From the NCBI RefSeq assembly GCF_000708755.2, contig NZ_JGVU02000002.1, positions 1,426,001 to 1,490,000 on the forward strand: 64,000 nucleotides of DNA, written 5' to 3'. Numbering within the stretch: the stretch's first letter is position 1; each line of letters opens with the position of its first letter. This document shows positions 1-7,547 of this stretch, piece after piece. A program made the translations under genes and the position numbers. Below the pieces are notes generated by a model. That model saw nothing but the letters and a program-made list of their open reading frames with translations, had not been told where the DNA came from and did not search any database. The DNA is from Metabacillus indicus LMG 22858 (lineage in GTDB: Bacteria; Bacillota; Bacilli; Bacillales; Bacillaceae).

Positions 1-234
1 CTTCGTATCAAAGGGATATCTGAACAGGCTCACATGCGGAATGCCCAGCTGAAATTCAAGCACTTCAATCAGCTGCTGCTCCGTTATATAGCCTCTCTGA
101 AGGAGCGCATCCCCAAGCTTCTGCCGCTCACTTTTCTCTTTTAACGTGACCTTCAGCTGTTCATCCGTTATCAGGCCTGTTTCCACAAGAAGATCTCCAA
201 GCCTTTTTCGCGTCTGCTTCAAAGTGTTATTCAT
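1..234 (-). CDS. GspE/PilB-family pilus assembly ATPase, N-terminal fragment
   Basis: The first 78 codons of a gene that runs off the left edge; ATG at 234. Two similar segments are visible, 'RLGDLLVETGLITDEQL' at residues 11-27 and 'KLGDALLQRGYITEQQL' at 39-55. They are spaced like the paired 24-residue motifs of the T2SSE_N/MshEN domain found at the N terminus of PilB, MshE and GspE ATPases, which power pilus or pseudopilus extension at the cytoplasmic membrane. The ATPase core lies outside the window. It overlaps the end of the upstream VanW-like gene by 8 bases, so the two are probably co-transcribed leftwards. Some MshEN domains bind cyclic-di-GMP; whether this one does is inference. The family call is firm; the exact paralogue cannot be settled from the fragment. 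Confidence 0.8.
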   Translation of the reverse strand, partial: MNNTLKQTRKRLGDLLVETGLITDEQLKVTLKEKSERQKLGDALLQRGYITEQQLIEVLEFQLGIPHVSLFRYPFDTK

Positions 235-1534
235 CTCCTTTTTCAACTGCAGGTTCTTCCCACAGCTCCTGATCACTGCCGGTTTTAGGACTGTTCTCAG
301 GAAGGTTTTCTAGTGCAGGGTTCTCCGCATTGGCCGGAGCTTCAGTTTGACCGGATTCAACGCCCGGCTGAACTCCTTCACCTGGAGCAGCCGGAACGGA
401 CTCCTGCTGTTCTTTCTTGAGCGGCTTCACTTCCACTCTGTGAACAGGTGCATAATAGTCATCAGAGATCAGGGTGCTTGAAAGAAGCTTTCCTTCACGG
501 TTCAATTCATTTCTGTAGACCGCAGCTGACTGACCGTTTCTGCCTTCTTCTATGACTCTCGTTGTATTGTCATTAAGAGCCGAGTCGTATTGGATGATTT
601 TTTTCGGCTTGTAGCTTTTCTCATTTTCCATCGTCAAACTGTACGTGTTTTCAAATGCGGCACCTTCAATGCTGATGGTTAAAGAAGCGCCGTCCTGAGC
701 AAGCTTCAGCTCGTATGCAGCATCGTTGGGATTGTAGAAAACAAGGTCCCGTTTTCCTTTCGCAAATGCCGCTTCTTTCCCGAGTTCTGCATAAGACGGT
801 AGCTCCGCACTAATGTGCCGCTCAAGAATTTCAAAGTTGATCAGCAGAATGGTCTGATAGATTCCGGTGGCCAGCTGGCTCAGAGCGTCATCCTCCATCT
901 CAAGGGCAACCTCTTCCACATAAGCTTCTAACGAGAACGATCCGAAGGGTGCAATTTCTATAACAGCAGGCTGCTCTAAAACAGCTGAGCCGGCAGGAAT
1001 CACCGTACCTGCAAGCAGCGTTTTTGGCAGCTTTTCTTTCACAAGGTAGTCTTCAATAGACAGGGTGAAGATCCCCTCCGTTAATTCGGACGCTGCAAGC
1101 TCAATTTCTGATGCAAGTGCTTTTTGATCAACAGCCGGTAATATTTCCGGACTAAGCTCGTTTTCCAGAAAAACGCCAAGAGCTTCTGCATCAACAGCGG
1201 CAATCAGCTTGTTCGTTTTATTTTCAAGTGAAAGCTCTGCCGTTTTCTTCACATCAAATGTGACAAAGTTGGAATCAAGACCAAGCTCCCGGTCTGCCTG
1301 GAGAAAATAAAAGCTGTTTTCTTTCCATACGGCAACTCCCTGATTCAGCTTCTCTTCCGCTTCTTCCAGCGTTAAACCCGCTAATACAATTCCGCCGACC
1401 TCCACACCTTCAGGAACCGTCTTTACATTAAAAAGCGCCCCATACGCTTTCACACCGAAAAAAGAAAATCCAAAGAGAATAAAAACACATCCGAACAAAA
1501 CAAGTAACACTTTTCCTTTTGATGATGTACCCAC
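227..1534 (-). CDS. Membrane-anchored VanW/PG-binding-like protein of the pilus locus
   Basis: A 435-aa protein with a single N-terminal membrane anchor (about residues 8-30), so most of it should lie outside the membrane. A segment at about 38-160 ('VPEGVEVGGIVLAGLTLEEA') resembles the peptidoglycan-binding-type domain that precedes VanW domains. About residues 265-375 resemble a VanW/G5-like beta region, and the C-terminal 60 residues are Pro/Glu/Ala-rich and probably disordered. The start is GTG, chosen because a G-rich ribosome site (GGGGGGG) lies 7 bases upstream. It precedes and overlaps the PilB-like gene and is divergent from the prepilin genes, so a cell-wall role in pilus assembly is plausible but inferred. 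Similarity is weak over much of the length. Confidence 0.6.
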   Translation of the reverse strand: MGTSSKGKVLLVLFGCVFILFGFSFFGVKAYGALFNVKTVPEGVEVGGIVLAGLTLEEAEEKLNQGVAVWKENSFYFLQADRELGLDSNFVTFDVKKTAELSLENKTNKLIAAVDAEALGVFLENELSPEILPAVDQKALASEIELAASELTEGIFTLSIEDYLVKEKLPKTLLAGTVIPAGSAVLEQPAVIEIAPFGSFSLEAYVEEVALEMEDDALSQLATGIYQTILLINFEILERHISAELPSYAELGKEAAFAKGKRDLVFYNPNDAAYELKLAQDGASLTISIEGAAFENTYSLTMENEKSYKPKKIIQYDSALNDNTTRVIEEGRNGQSAAVYRNELNREGKLLSSTLISDDYYAPVHRVEVKPLKKEQQESVPAAPGEGVQPGVESGQTEAPANAENPALENLPENSPKTGSDQELWEEPAVEKGDE

Positions 1535-1612
1535 TTCATGCCCCCCCTTTTGTCACAATACGCTTTCTACTAGTTAAATAAACCTAAGTCATTCGAATTA
1601 TTATTTTCCAAA

Positions 1613-1647
1613 TACTAGACAAAAATCGACTAGTTTTATTGTATAAT
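1613..1647 (+). promoter_or_regulatory. Candidate SigA promoter for the prepilin genes
   Basis: A perfect TATAAT at 1642-1647 lies about 70 bases upstream of the first prepilin start. The -35 is poor (TAGACA is 20 bases upstream of the -10), so this rests mainly on the -10 box and its position in the divergent intergenic region. Confidence 0.35.
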
Positions 1648-1718
1648 AGCTCTATTCAGATGGAAAGAAAGATTTTCCTTCAAATCCATAAATTATAATA
1701 GAAAGTACGGGGATGCCT

Positions 1719-2150
1719 ATGAAAAAGGCTTTACAAAAGGAACAGGGGTTCACACTGATTGAAGTTTTAGCCTCCATCGTCATTTTGACCATCATGTTTT
1801 CTGTATTAAGCAGTTTTTTCGTGAATAGTGCTTCTTACTCAAATTCTTTCGACAAAAACATTACATCCCAGCAGTTAAGCAAAAGTCTTCTCGAGGCCTA
1901 TCAGGCGGAAGGATTTATTGAAGCAAAAAGAAAAATAAACACAGGAGAGAATCTTGCCCCTGATGTCATAAAGCAGAAACTCGCGCTTCATGAAGATGCT
2001 TTTTCTCTGAACGGATATTCTGCCAATGTCTCCTTCAGAGAACCGTCTCAGGCAAATTTGCGAGGAAAGCTTGTAGAGATTTCTGTCACAGTGACAAACC
2101 GTGACGGGATATCCTCCTCTTCAACACTCGAGGGGTATGTGCGCAAATGA
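1719..2150 (+). CDS. Type IV prepilin-like minor pilin (PilV/PilI-like)
   Basis: A class III signal peptide is clear: a short basic leader, then G followed by 'FTLIEVLASIVIL' and a hydrophobic helix, with Glu at position +5 of the mature protein. Prepilin peptidase would cut after the Gly and methylate the Phe. The mature protein is about 130 aa. The ATG at 1719 is preferred over the one at 1713 because the GGGG ribosome site (1709-1712) touches the 1713 ATG but sits 6 bases before 1719. Its TGA overlaps the ATG of the next gene (ATGA), indicating translational coupling. The pilus role is inferred from the signal peptide and the neighbouring PilB-like ATPase. The globular part is not recognisable beyond 'minor pilin'. 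Confidence 0.8.
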   Translation: MKKALQKEQGFTLIEVLASIVILTIMFSVLSSFFVNSASYSNSFDKNITSQQLSKSLLEAYQAEGFIEAKRKINTGENLAPDVIKQKLALHEDAFSLNGYSANVSFREPSQANLRGKLVEISVTVTNRDGISSSSTLEGYVRK

Positions 2151-2656
2151 AGAAACTTCATTTAAATCAAAAGGGAATAACACTGATCGAGCTGCTTTTG
2201 GTGCTTGTCCTCTCATCTATCATTCTCACAATGAGCACGGGATTTTTACTATCTATGATGAAAGCAGGGGAATCTACGCTTTCTAAAACCAATCTCAGAA
2301 ATGAGGCGGTCCTGATTATTGACTCTTTAAATAAGGCGCTTGAGAACGCGGATGAGTTTGGACTTGGAGATATAAAAGGACAAGAGCTTACAAAAGTTAC
2401 TCCCATTAAAATCACTAAAAGGGTCAATGCTTCAAATGTATTGGAAGAAACAAGAATGCCTATTCCGGTCATTTTTTCAGGCGGAAATTTAAGCATTGAC
2501 GGAAAACCCGTCAACAATGAAAACATTTCTTTAGAAGGCAGCCATTTTTTTATTGCAGAGGATTCCTCGCAATTGATCTGCAAGCTTGTCCTGAAAGAAA
2601 AAAACACAGATTCAAAACCGTATGAAATCCTGAAAGTATATAACCTGGCAGATTGA
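2147..2656 (+). CDS. Type IV prepilin-like minor pilin (PilW/ComGF-like)
   Basis: 169 aa. It starts 'MKKLHLNQKGITLIELLLVLVL', a class III signal peptide with cleavage expected after the Gly, Ile at +1 and Glu at +5, followed by one hydrophobic helix and a soluble domain. It overlaps the previous gene by 4 bases and is followed by the third gene of the set after a short spacer. Such ordered minor pilins normally form the tip that primes pilus assembly; that role here is inferred from family and context. The C-terminal domain has no family I recognise, so the exact type is tentative. Confidence 0.78.
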   Translation: MKKLHLNQKGITLIELLLVLVLSSIILTMSTGFLLSMMKAGESTLSKTNLRNEAVLIIDSLNKALENADEFGLGDIKGQELTKVTPIKITKRVNASNVLEETRMPIPVIFSGGNLSIDGKPVNNENISLEGSHFFIAEDSSQLICKLVLKEKNTDSKPYEILKVYNLAD

Positions 2657-2666
2657 GGTGATTGGT

Positions 2667-4340
2667 TTGAAAAAGTTAAATCAGAATGGCTATGCCCTGC
2701 TTAACGTGCTGATGGTTTTTACATTGGTCACCATTTGGGGAATCTCACTCCTCAGCATAACAATCAGTTCTCAAGCATATGTAAAGCATTCTAAAACGTA
2801 CCTTGAGGATATGACGAAAGCAGAAAAACGCCTTGACGAAGCGTCCGCAGAATATGAAGTTCTTTTAGAAGGCATCAACAATGAAGTGCTGAATTCTCAA
2901 ACACTGCTCACTAAATTGGGCAGTTTGGAGGCAAGAATTGAACAGCGGTCAGGTATTGAGGTAATCGCAAAAACACTTAAGCAGATCACTGCAACCAACA
3001 ATCTGTTTGTGCAGACTGTCGATATTACTGCTCCGGTCGGGCCTGAACATGCCGGAAAAAAATTAAAGCGAACTCTAAAGGTGTCTACAATTGCAGATAT
3101 CTTTAATTACGGGGTAGTAACGAATGGAGATTTAACATTAAACGGTGCAGTAGATATTAAGGGGAACATCTTTGTACAGAAAAGGCTTTATTTAAGCAAT
3201 AGAGGAAAGTTCATTCAATCTGGTACAACGTATTATCCTGGAACCGTTTATCCGTCGATACAGGGTGATATGACAGTAAAAGGGCTGGATGCTTCGGGTC
3301 AGCCCTATTCATCTGCCTATTTTTACAACAGTTCTTCTTCCAGCACCACCGCTCAAAATTTCCGGCCGATAACGAATACAGGCAGCCTGTCGAGTTATTT
3401 TGTGTCATCTCCAAGAATAAGAGATGCAATTGTTTCAACAAACCAGATTAACATTCTGGGCCGGATTAATGAAAAACATGCAGCTTACACAGCAAGAAAA
3501 GGACAAATAGCAAACGGTTTAAACAACAGCCTCCTTTCCGGCACCACCGTTTACAATACCAGCAAAAAGTTTCTTCAAAATCTTGAATTGACCGGTGTTC
3601 TCAACGTAGCAGGCGATGTTTTGATGGAAGGCAATTTCACTATGGGGGAAGCAGGCAGGCTCATTACAAGCGGCAATGTCTTTATTAATGGACAGGCGGA
3701 TCTAAAAGGCACCATCGAATTAACAAACCCGAACAGCTATGTCTATATTAACGGAAAAGCTGCGATATCAAATCTGAATCTCGATGGACAAATGTATATC
3801 TCGGATGCAGCAGATATCCGATCAGATTTTAATACGAACGGAACGGTTTATGTGGAAAAGAATACATCAATCGAAAATCTCAACAATGTAAGCGGCGGAA
3901 CAGCGGTTATCTTGAGCAACGGCAGCATGCTTGTCGCAAACAATAATGAGTACAGCAGTACACCGAAGATTATTGATGCTTTTCTTTATTCCAATGAAAC
4001 GCTTGAAATGTACGGAGTAGGTTCCAACATTAAAATTAAAGGAGGCGTTTATGGATCGAATATTATCTTGAACGCCACCAAGGGAGAAACAAGAAATAGC
4101 CTAGGTGGACGATATGTCTGGGTTGGCCCTAAATGGTATCATTATGAATGGCGCTATGATTTAGATCCTGAACTTTATAACAACGTCGGCGGACTGTATT
4201 TTGAAAAAAATCAGCAAAAGCCGGGATTGCCCTCAAGGCTGCAAATAGAATTCAAAGAGGACCTGATCCTTAATCCCCCTACAGGCATTCCGACAGTAGA
4301 AAAACTGAAAGTCGAGACCATTGATACCGAAGTTAAATAA
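2667..4340 (+). CDS. Large prepilin-like protein with repetitive beta-rich C-terminal region (PilX/GspK-like position)
   Basis: 557 aa from a TTG start at 2667. GAGGTG at 2655-2660 has correct 6-base spacing to this TTG, whereas the upstream in-frame GTG at 2658 is inside that ribosome site. The N terminus, 'KKLNQNGYALLNVLMVF', looks like a prepilin leader with Gly before a hydrophobic helix, but +5 is Asn instead of Glu. Loss of Glu+5 is typical of the tip pseudopilin GspK/PilX class. Residues about 35-105 look helical. From about 145 to 430 there are repeated short strands of the type 'V-x-I-x-G-N-x-x-V' (for example GDLTLNGAVDIKGNIFV and GNVFINGQADLKGTIEL), as in beta-solenoid or bactofilin-like folds. 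It is the last gene before a terminator and probably a pilus-tip adhesin or scaffold (inference). Confidence 0.65.
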   Translation: MKKLNQNGYALLNVLMVFTLVTIWGISLLSITISSQAYVKHSKTYLEDMTKAEKRLDEASAEYEVLLEGINNEVLNSQTLLTKLGSLEARIEQRSGIEVIAKTLKQITATNNLFVQTVDITAPVGPEHAGKKLKRTLKVSTIADIFNYGVVTNGDLTLNGAVDIKGNIFVQKRLYLSNRGKFIQSGTTYYPGTVYPSIQGDMTVKGLDASGQPYSSAYFYNSSSSSTTAQNFRPITNTGSLSSYFVSSPRIRDAIVSTNQINILGRINEKHAAYTARKGQIANGLNNSLLSGTTVYNTSKKFLQNLELTGVLNVAGDVLMEGNFTMGEAGRLITSGNVFINGQADLKGTIELTNPNSYVYINGKAAISNLNLDGQMYISDAADIRSDFNTNGTVYVEKNTSIENLNNVSGGTAVILSNGSMLVANNNEYSSTPKIIDAFLYSNETLEMYGVGSNIKIKGGVYGSNIILNATKGETRNSLGGRYVWVGPKWYHYEWRYDLDPELYNNVGGLYFEKNQQKPGLPSRLQIEFKEDLILNPPTGIPTVEKLKVETIDTEVK

Positions 4341-4341
4341 C

Positions 4342-4376
4342 AAAAAAAGCCGGCATTTTTTATGCCGGCTTTTCCT
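4342..4376. terminator. Bidirectional terminator between prepilin and GGDEF genes
   Basis: GCCGGCAT/ATGCCGGC inverted repeat with a T-rich loop, flanked by an A-run on the left and T-run on the right, so it can end both converging transcripts. It overlaps the last bases of the convergent GGDEF gene. Confidence 0.85.
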
Positions 4377-6087
4377 ATTTCACATATTCCGCAACCCTGT
4401 TCCGTCCCGCCTGCTTTGCACCGATGTACATGGCGCGGTCTGCGTGGCGGATGAGGTCGAGCGGTCCTTCTGCATCTTCAGGGGCTGTTGCATAGCCGAT
4501 GCTTGCTGTGATGGAGACAGGCTGCCTCTTTCCGTGATGCTGGATGCTTTGTTCGACGATAAAGGGACGGTTTGCAATGCTTTGGCGGATGCCCTCAGCG
4601 GTTGCAAAGCACGCAGGCTTGTCCATATTTGGAAGAAGGATCACAAATTCTTCCCCGCCGTACCTTGCAACCGTACCTCTGTCACCTATGAATCTCGTAA
4701 GCCGCTCAGCAAGCGAGATCAAAATTTCATTCCCTGCCTGGTGCCCGTATGTATCATTCACCTTTTTAAAGTGATCAATGTCGAGCAGGATCAGCGAAAG
4801 CTTCTGCCCTTTGAGCTGAACCAGTTCAGTGTATTCATATTCAAGAAGCTTTTCCATATAGCGGTAATTGTAAAGGCCCGTTAATGGACAGCGTTCACTT
4901 TGTTTTTTCGTTTCTTCGTAGCTCTTTGCATTTTCAATTGCCACACCAAGATAGGCGGTCAATAGATCCGTAATCATCAGCTGCGCCCGGTCATAAAACC
5001 GTTTCTTGTTAGACGCCAGAATGACAATCCCGACGACCTTCTGGTTTCTGACAATCGGAACGGCAATCACGCTTTCTATGCTTTCCGGCAGGAGTGTTCT
5101 CTCAAGCTTTGCCCAGTGGTCCCTCTTTTTGTAGAGCACGCTTTTTTTGGTTGCATAGACGAGGCCGCTTACGCCCTGGTGAACGGAAATGGACTCTTTT
5201 GCGTGTTTCACAATCTTTCCGTTGTCGAGCTTTCGGATGACCTTCAGTTCATTGTCGCTGATGACATCAATGATATAAGCATAGTCCGCTTTGATCATGG
5301 ACGTCAGTTTGTCCAGATACACTTCAACGACTTCCTTCACTTCAAGCCTTTCAGTAAGCTGATGGCCGATTTCGCTCGCTTGCTGAAGATAGGTATTCAG
5401 CCGCTGGCTCTGTGAGAGAAGCAGGAGGATAAACGAGATTCCCACAAAAGGAATTCCTACAAAGAAGAGAGCCTGCGGTCCAAGGTCAAGATAGAGCAGG
5501 TAGAGCAGAATGCCAACCGGCAAAAACATGAGCGTTGTGAAGATCTCCCACAGAAAATCCCTGGAAAAAAACTTTTCTTTCTTTTTGTAGAAGATTCCTC
5601 TGATGACATGCTGCAGAAAGAAATGATTCACAAGACAGATGGTAAACGAATAGGCAATGACCTTCAGGATGAACGGCAGCGTTAGAGCCTCATGATCATG
5701 TGTGCCGCCAATCGCATAATAGACGGCTGCCCCTGCTGCTGATACGATCAAAAACATCAGCGAGTTTGTTGGATACCGGTAAATTTCCCGTTTTCCGATT
5801 CTGAGCTTCAGCAGGAGCACGGTGAGCGCTGCCTGCATAAGAATCATTTCAACAAAAGGCCCAAAAAGGAGAAAAACGGATATGGAAACACCCTGTGCGA
5901 AAAAGACAGGGGTTTCGTTGACAATGATCGGGAAAATCGAAACAATGCACATGAAAACCAGAAAAGCGGCAATCGTCCATTCATTTCCTGAAATCTTTAC
6001 CGGCCAGAGAGTGTAAGCTGCAAATAGTGCTGAAGGAAATACAAAAGCCCAGACGGCCCATAAAATGGACTTCAGCTTTGTTTCCAT
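4375..6087 (-). CDS. Membrane GAF-GGDEF diguanylate cyclase
   Basis: 570 aa. It makes the second messenger cyclic-di-GMP from two GTP. The order is an N-terminal region of about 210 residues with seven or so membrane segments, a GAF sensor domain (about 240-400), then a GGDEF domain ending at the C terminus. The signature is GGEEF at 477-481, preceded by ARY, so the active site looks intact. The inhibitory RxxD I-site is absent: the aligned four residues read GDRG. The start is the ATG at 6087, which has GGAGGA about 6 bases upstream; a longer in-frame start at 6132 has no good ribosome site. It is convergent with the prepilin genes and lies between the pilus locus and folC. Control of the nearby pilus is an inference. 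Confidence 0.85.
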   Translation of the reverse strand: METKLKSILWAVWAFVFPSALFAAYTLWPVKISGNEWTIAAFLVFMCIVSIFPIIVNETPVFFAQGVSISVFLLFGPFVEMILMQAALTVLLLKLRIGKREIYRYPTNSLMFLIVSAAGAAVYYAIGGTHDHEALTLPFILKVIAYSFTICLVNHFFLQHVIRGIFYKKKEKFFSRDFLWEIFTTLMFLPVGILLYLLYLDLGPQALFFVGIPFVGISFILLLLSQSQRLNTYLQQASEIGHQLTERLEVKEVVEVYLDKLTSMIKADYAYIIDVISDNELKVIRKLDNGKIVKHAKESISVHQGVSGLVYATKKSVLYKKRDHWAKLERTLLPESIESVIAVPIVRNQKVVGIVILASNKKRFYDRAQLMITDLLTAYLGVAIENAKSYEETKKQSERCPLTGLYNYRYMEKLLEYEYTELVQLKGQKLSLILLDIDHFKKVNDTYGHQAGNEILISLAERLTRFIGDRGTVARYGGEEFVILLPNMDKPACFATAEGIRQSIANRPFIVEQSIQHHGKRQPVSITASIGYATAPEDAEGPLDLIRHADRAMYIGAKQAGRNRVAEYVK

Positions 6088-6170
6088 GGATTGTCCTCCT
6101 CTCCCGCCGTGCTGTTTTTTATATTTTAACAAAAATTCAGATTTCTGTCATTTATTTCGGGACTATCAGC

Positions 6171-7475
6171 CTAATTTTCATGTGATATTTTTCGACAATA
6201 AGGCCTAACCTCAGAAATGAAGTAGAGAGAACCTGTGACTAAATAGATGTCCCCGCTCTCACCTGCTGTCATCATTTCATCAATCGCCCCTTTCCAGTCT
6301 TCATGGAACGATTTTACCGGATGCGTGCATGCTTCATACAGCTCTGATGCGCAAGCAGCTCTCGGAAAATCAAAAGTTGTGAAATGCATGGTATCTGCAA
6401 TAGCGGAAAGAGTTGAAATCATCGGGCTGTATTCCTTGTCCTTCAGGGCAGAGAAAAGAACATGGATCCGCTTGCCGGCATAGTGCCTTCTCATCACTGC
6501 CGCAAGACTTTCCGCTCCCTCTTTATTATGAGCACCGTCAAGAATGATGGCAGGAAACTCGGAAACCTGTTCAAACCTTCCGCTCCAATTTGTCTGATGA
6601 AGGCCTTTTCGAATGTGCTCATCCCCAGCAGCAAACAAGTCATGAACCCTTAAATAATCCAGAGCCATAACAGCAAGCGCGGCATTTTGCACCTGATGCT
6701 CTCCCCTCATGGAGATCTCAAGCCCTTCGAATGAGTGATATGGTGTTTTCATATCGAACCTCTCCCCGCCTCTTAGCGGTTCGTGTTTCAGAACAGGAAA
6801 AGAATCGTGGAAAAGATCAGCGTTTTTTTCTGCCGCTCTTCTTTTTATAACGTTCAAAGCACGCTCATCCGTTACTGCCGTAAGCATCGGTACACTCTGT
6901 TTAATAATGCCCGCTTTTTCACCGGCAATTTCCTCTATGGTGTTCCCCAGAATATGCATGTGATCATAGCCGATGCTTGTAATCATGGTCAGGACCGGCT
7001 CTGAAATATTCGTTGAATCTAATGTGCCTCCAAGCCCTGTTTCAAGCAGCAGCACATCTGTTTTTTCATGGTTTCCGAAATAATAGAAAGCCATGGCGGT
7101 GATGATTTCAAACTCGGTCGGCCCTCCAAGCTCTGTTTGCTCAAGCTCGTCTGACAGCGGTTTTATCGTATTTGCCAAAAACAGCATCTCCGCATCCGGA
7201 ATAGGAATTCCGTTCATGCTGATCCGCTCGTTGAAGGTTTCAAGGAACGGGGATGTGAAAGTGCCGGTTTTATAACCTGCTTCTGTAAGCACGTTTCTCA
7301 TGTAGGCAATGGTCGATCCTTTTCCGTTTGTGCCTGCCACATGGACGGTTTTCACTTTTTTATGCGGATTACCGAGTCTGTCAATCAGCCATTCCATACG
7401 CTTCAGGCCGGGTTTGATGCCGAATCTGAGGCGGGAATGTATCCACCCGACAGCTTCTTCGTACGTTTGAAACAT
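6171..7475 (-). CDS. folC: Folylpolyglutamate synthase / dihydrofolate synthase
   Basis: 434 aa, the usual length. It is an ATP-dependent cytosolic ligase that adds glutamate to folates (and to dihydropteroate in bifunctional enzymes). The P-loop GTNGKGS is at residues 48-54. The Mur-ligase-like central motif with GYDHMHILG and EKAGIIK follows, and the C-terminal glutamate-ligase domain carries 'LDGAHNKEGAESL'. The ATG at 7475 has AAGGGG 8 bases upstream. It lies downstream of valS in the same direction, as in B. subtilis, with a hairpin between them. Assignment is firm. Confidence 0.95.
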   Translation of the reverse strand: MFQTYEEAVGWIHSRLRFGIKPGLKRMEWLIDRLGNPHKKVKTVHVAGTNGKGSTIAYMRNVLTEAGYKTGTFTSPFLETFNERISMNGIPIPDAEMLFLANTIKPLSDELEQTELGGPTEFEIITAMAFYYFGNHEKTDVLLLETGLGGTLDSTNISEPVLTMITSIGYDHMHILGNTIEEIAGEKAGIIKQSVPMLTAVTDERALNVIKRRAAEKNADLFHDSFPVLKHEPLRGGERFDMKTPYHSFEGLEISMRGEHQVQNAALAVMALDYLRVHDLFAAGDEHIRKGLHQTNWSGRFEQVSEFPAIILDGAHNKEGAESLAAVMRRHYAGKRIHVLFSALKDKEYSPMISTLSAIADTMHFTTFDFPRAACASELYEACTHPVKSFHEDWKGAIDEMMTAGESGDIYLVTGSLYFISEVRPYCRKISHEN

Positions 7476-7503
7476 ATCATCTGCCCCTTCTTTTTATGTA
7501 CAT

Positions 7504-7540
7504 GAAAACTCGGGCATGATCATCAATCACACCCGAGCCT
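7504..7540 (-). terminator. Terminator or attenuating hairpin after valS
   Basis: CTCGGG/CCCGAG stem with a loop of about 17 bases, followed on the minus strand by TTTTCAT. The T-run is short, so partial read-through into folC is likely. Confidence 0.5.
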
Positions 7541-7547
7541 TTGTCAT

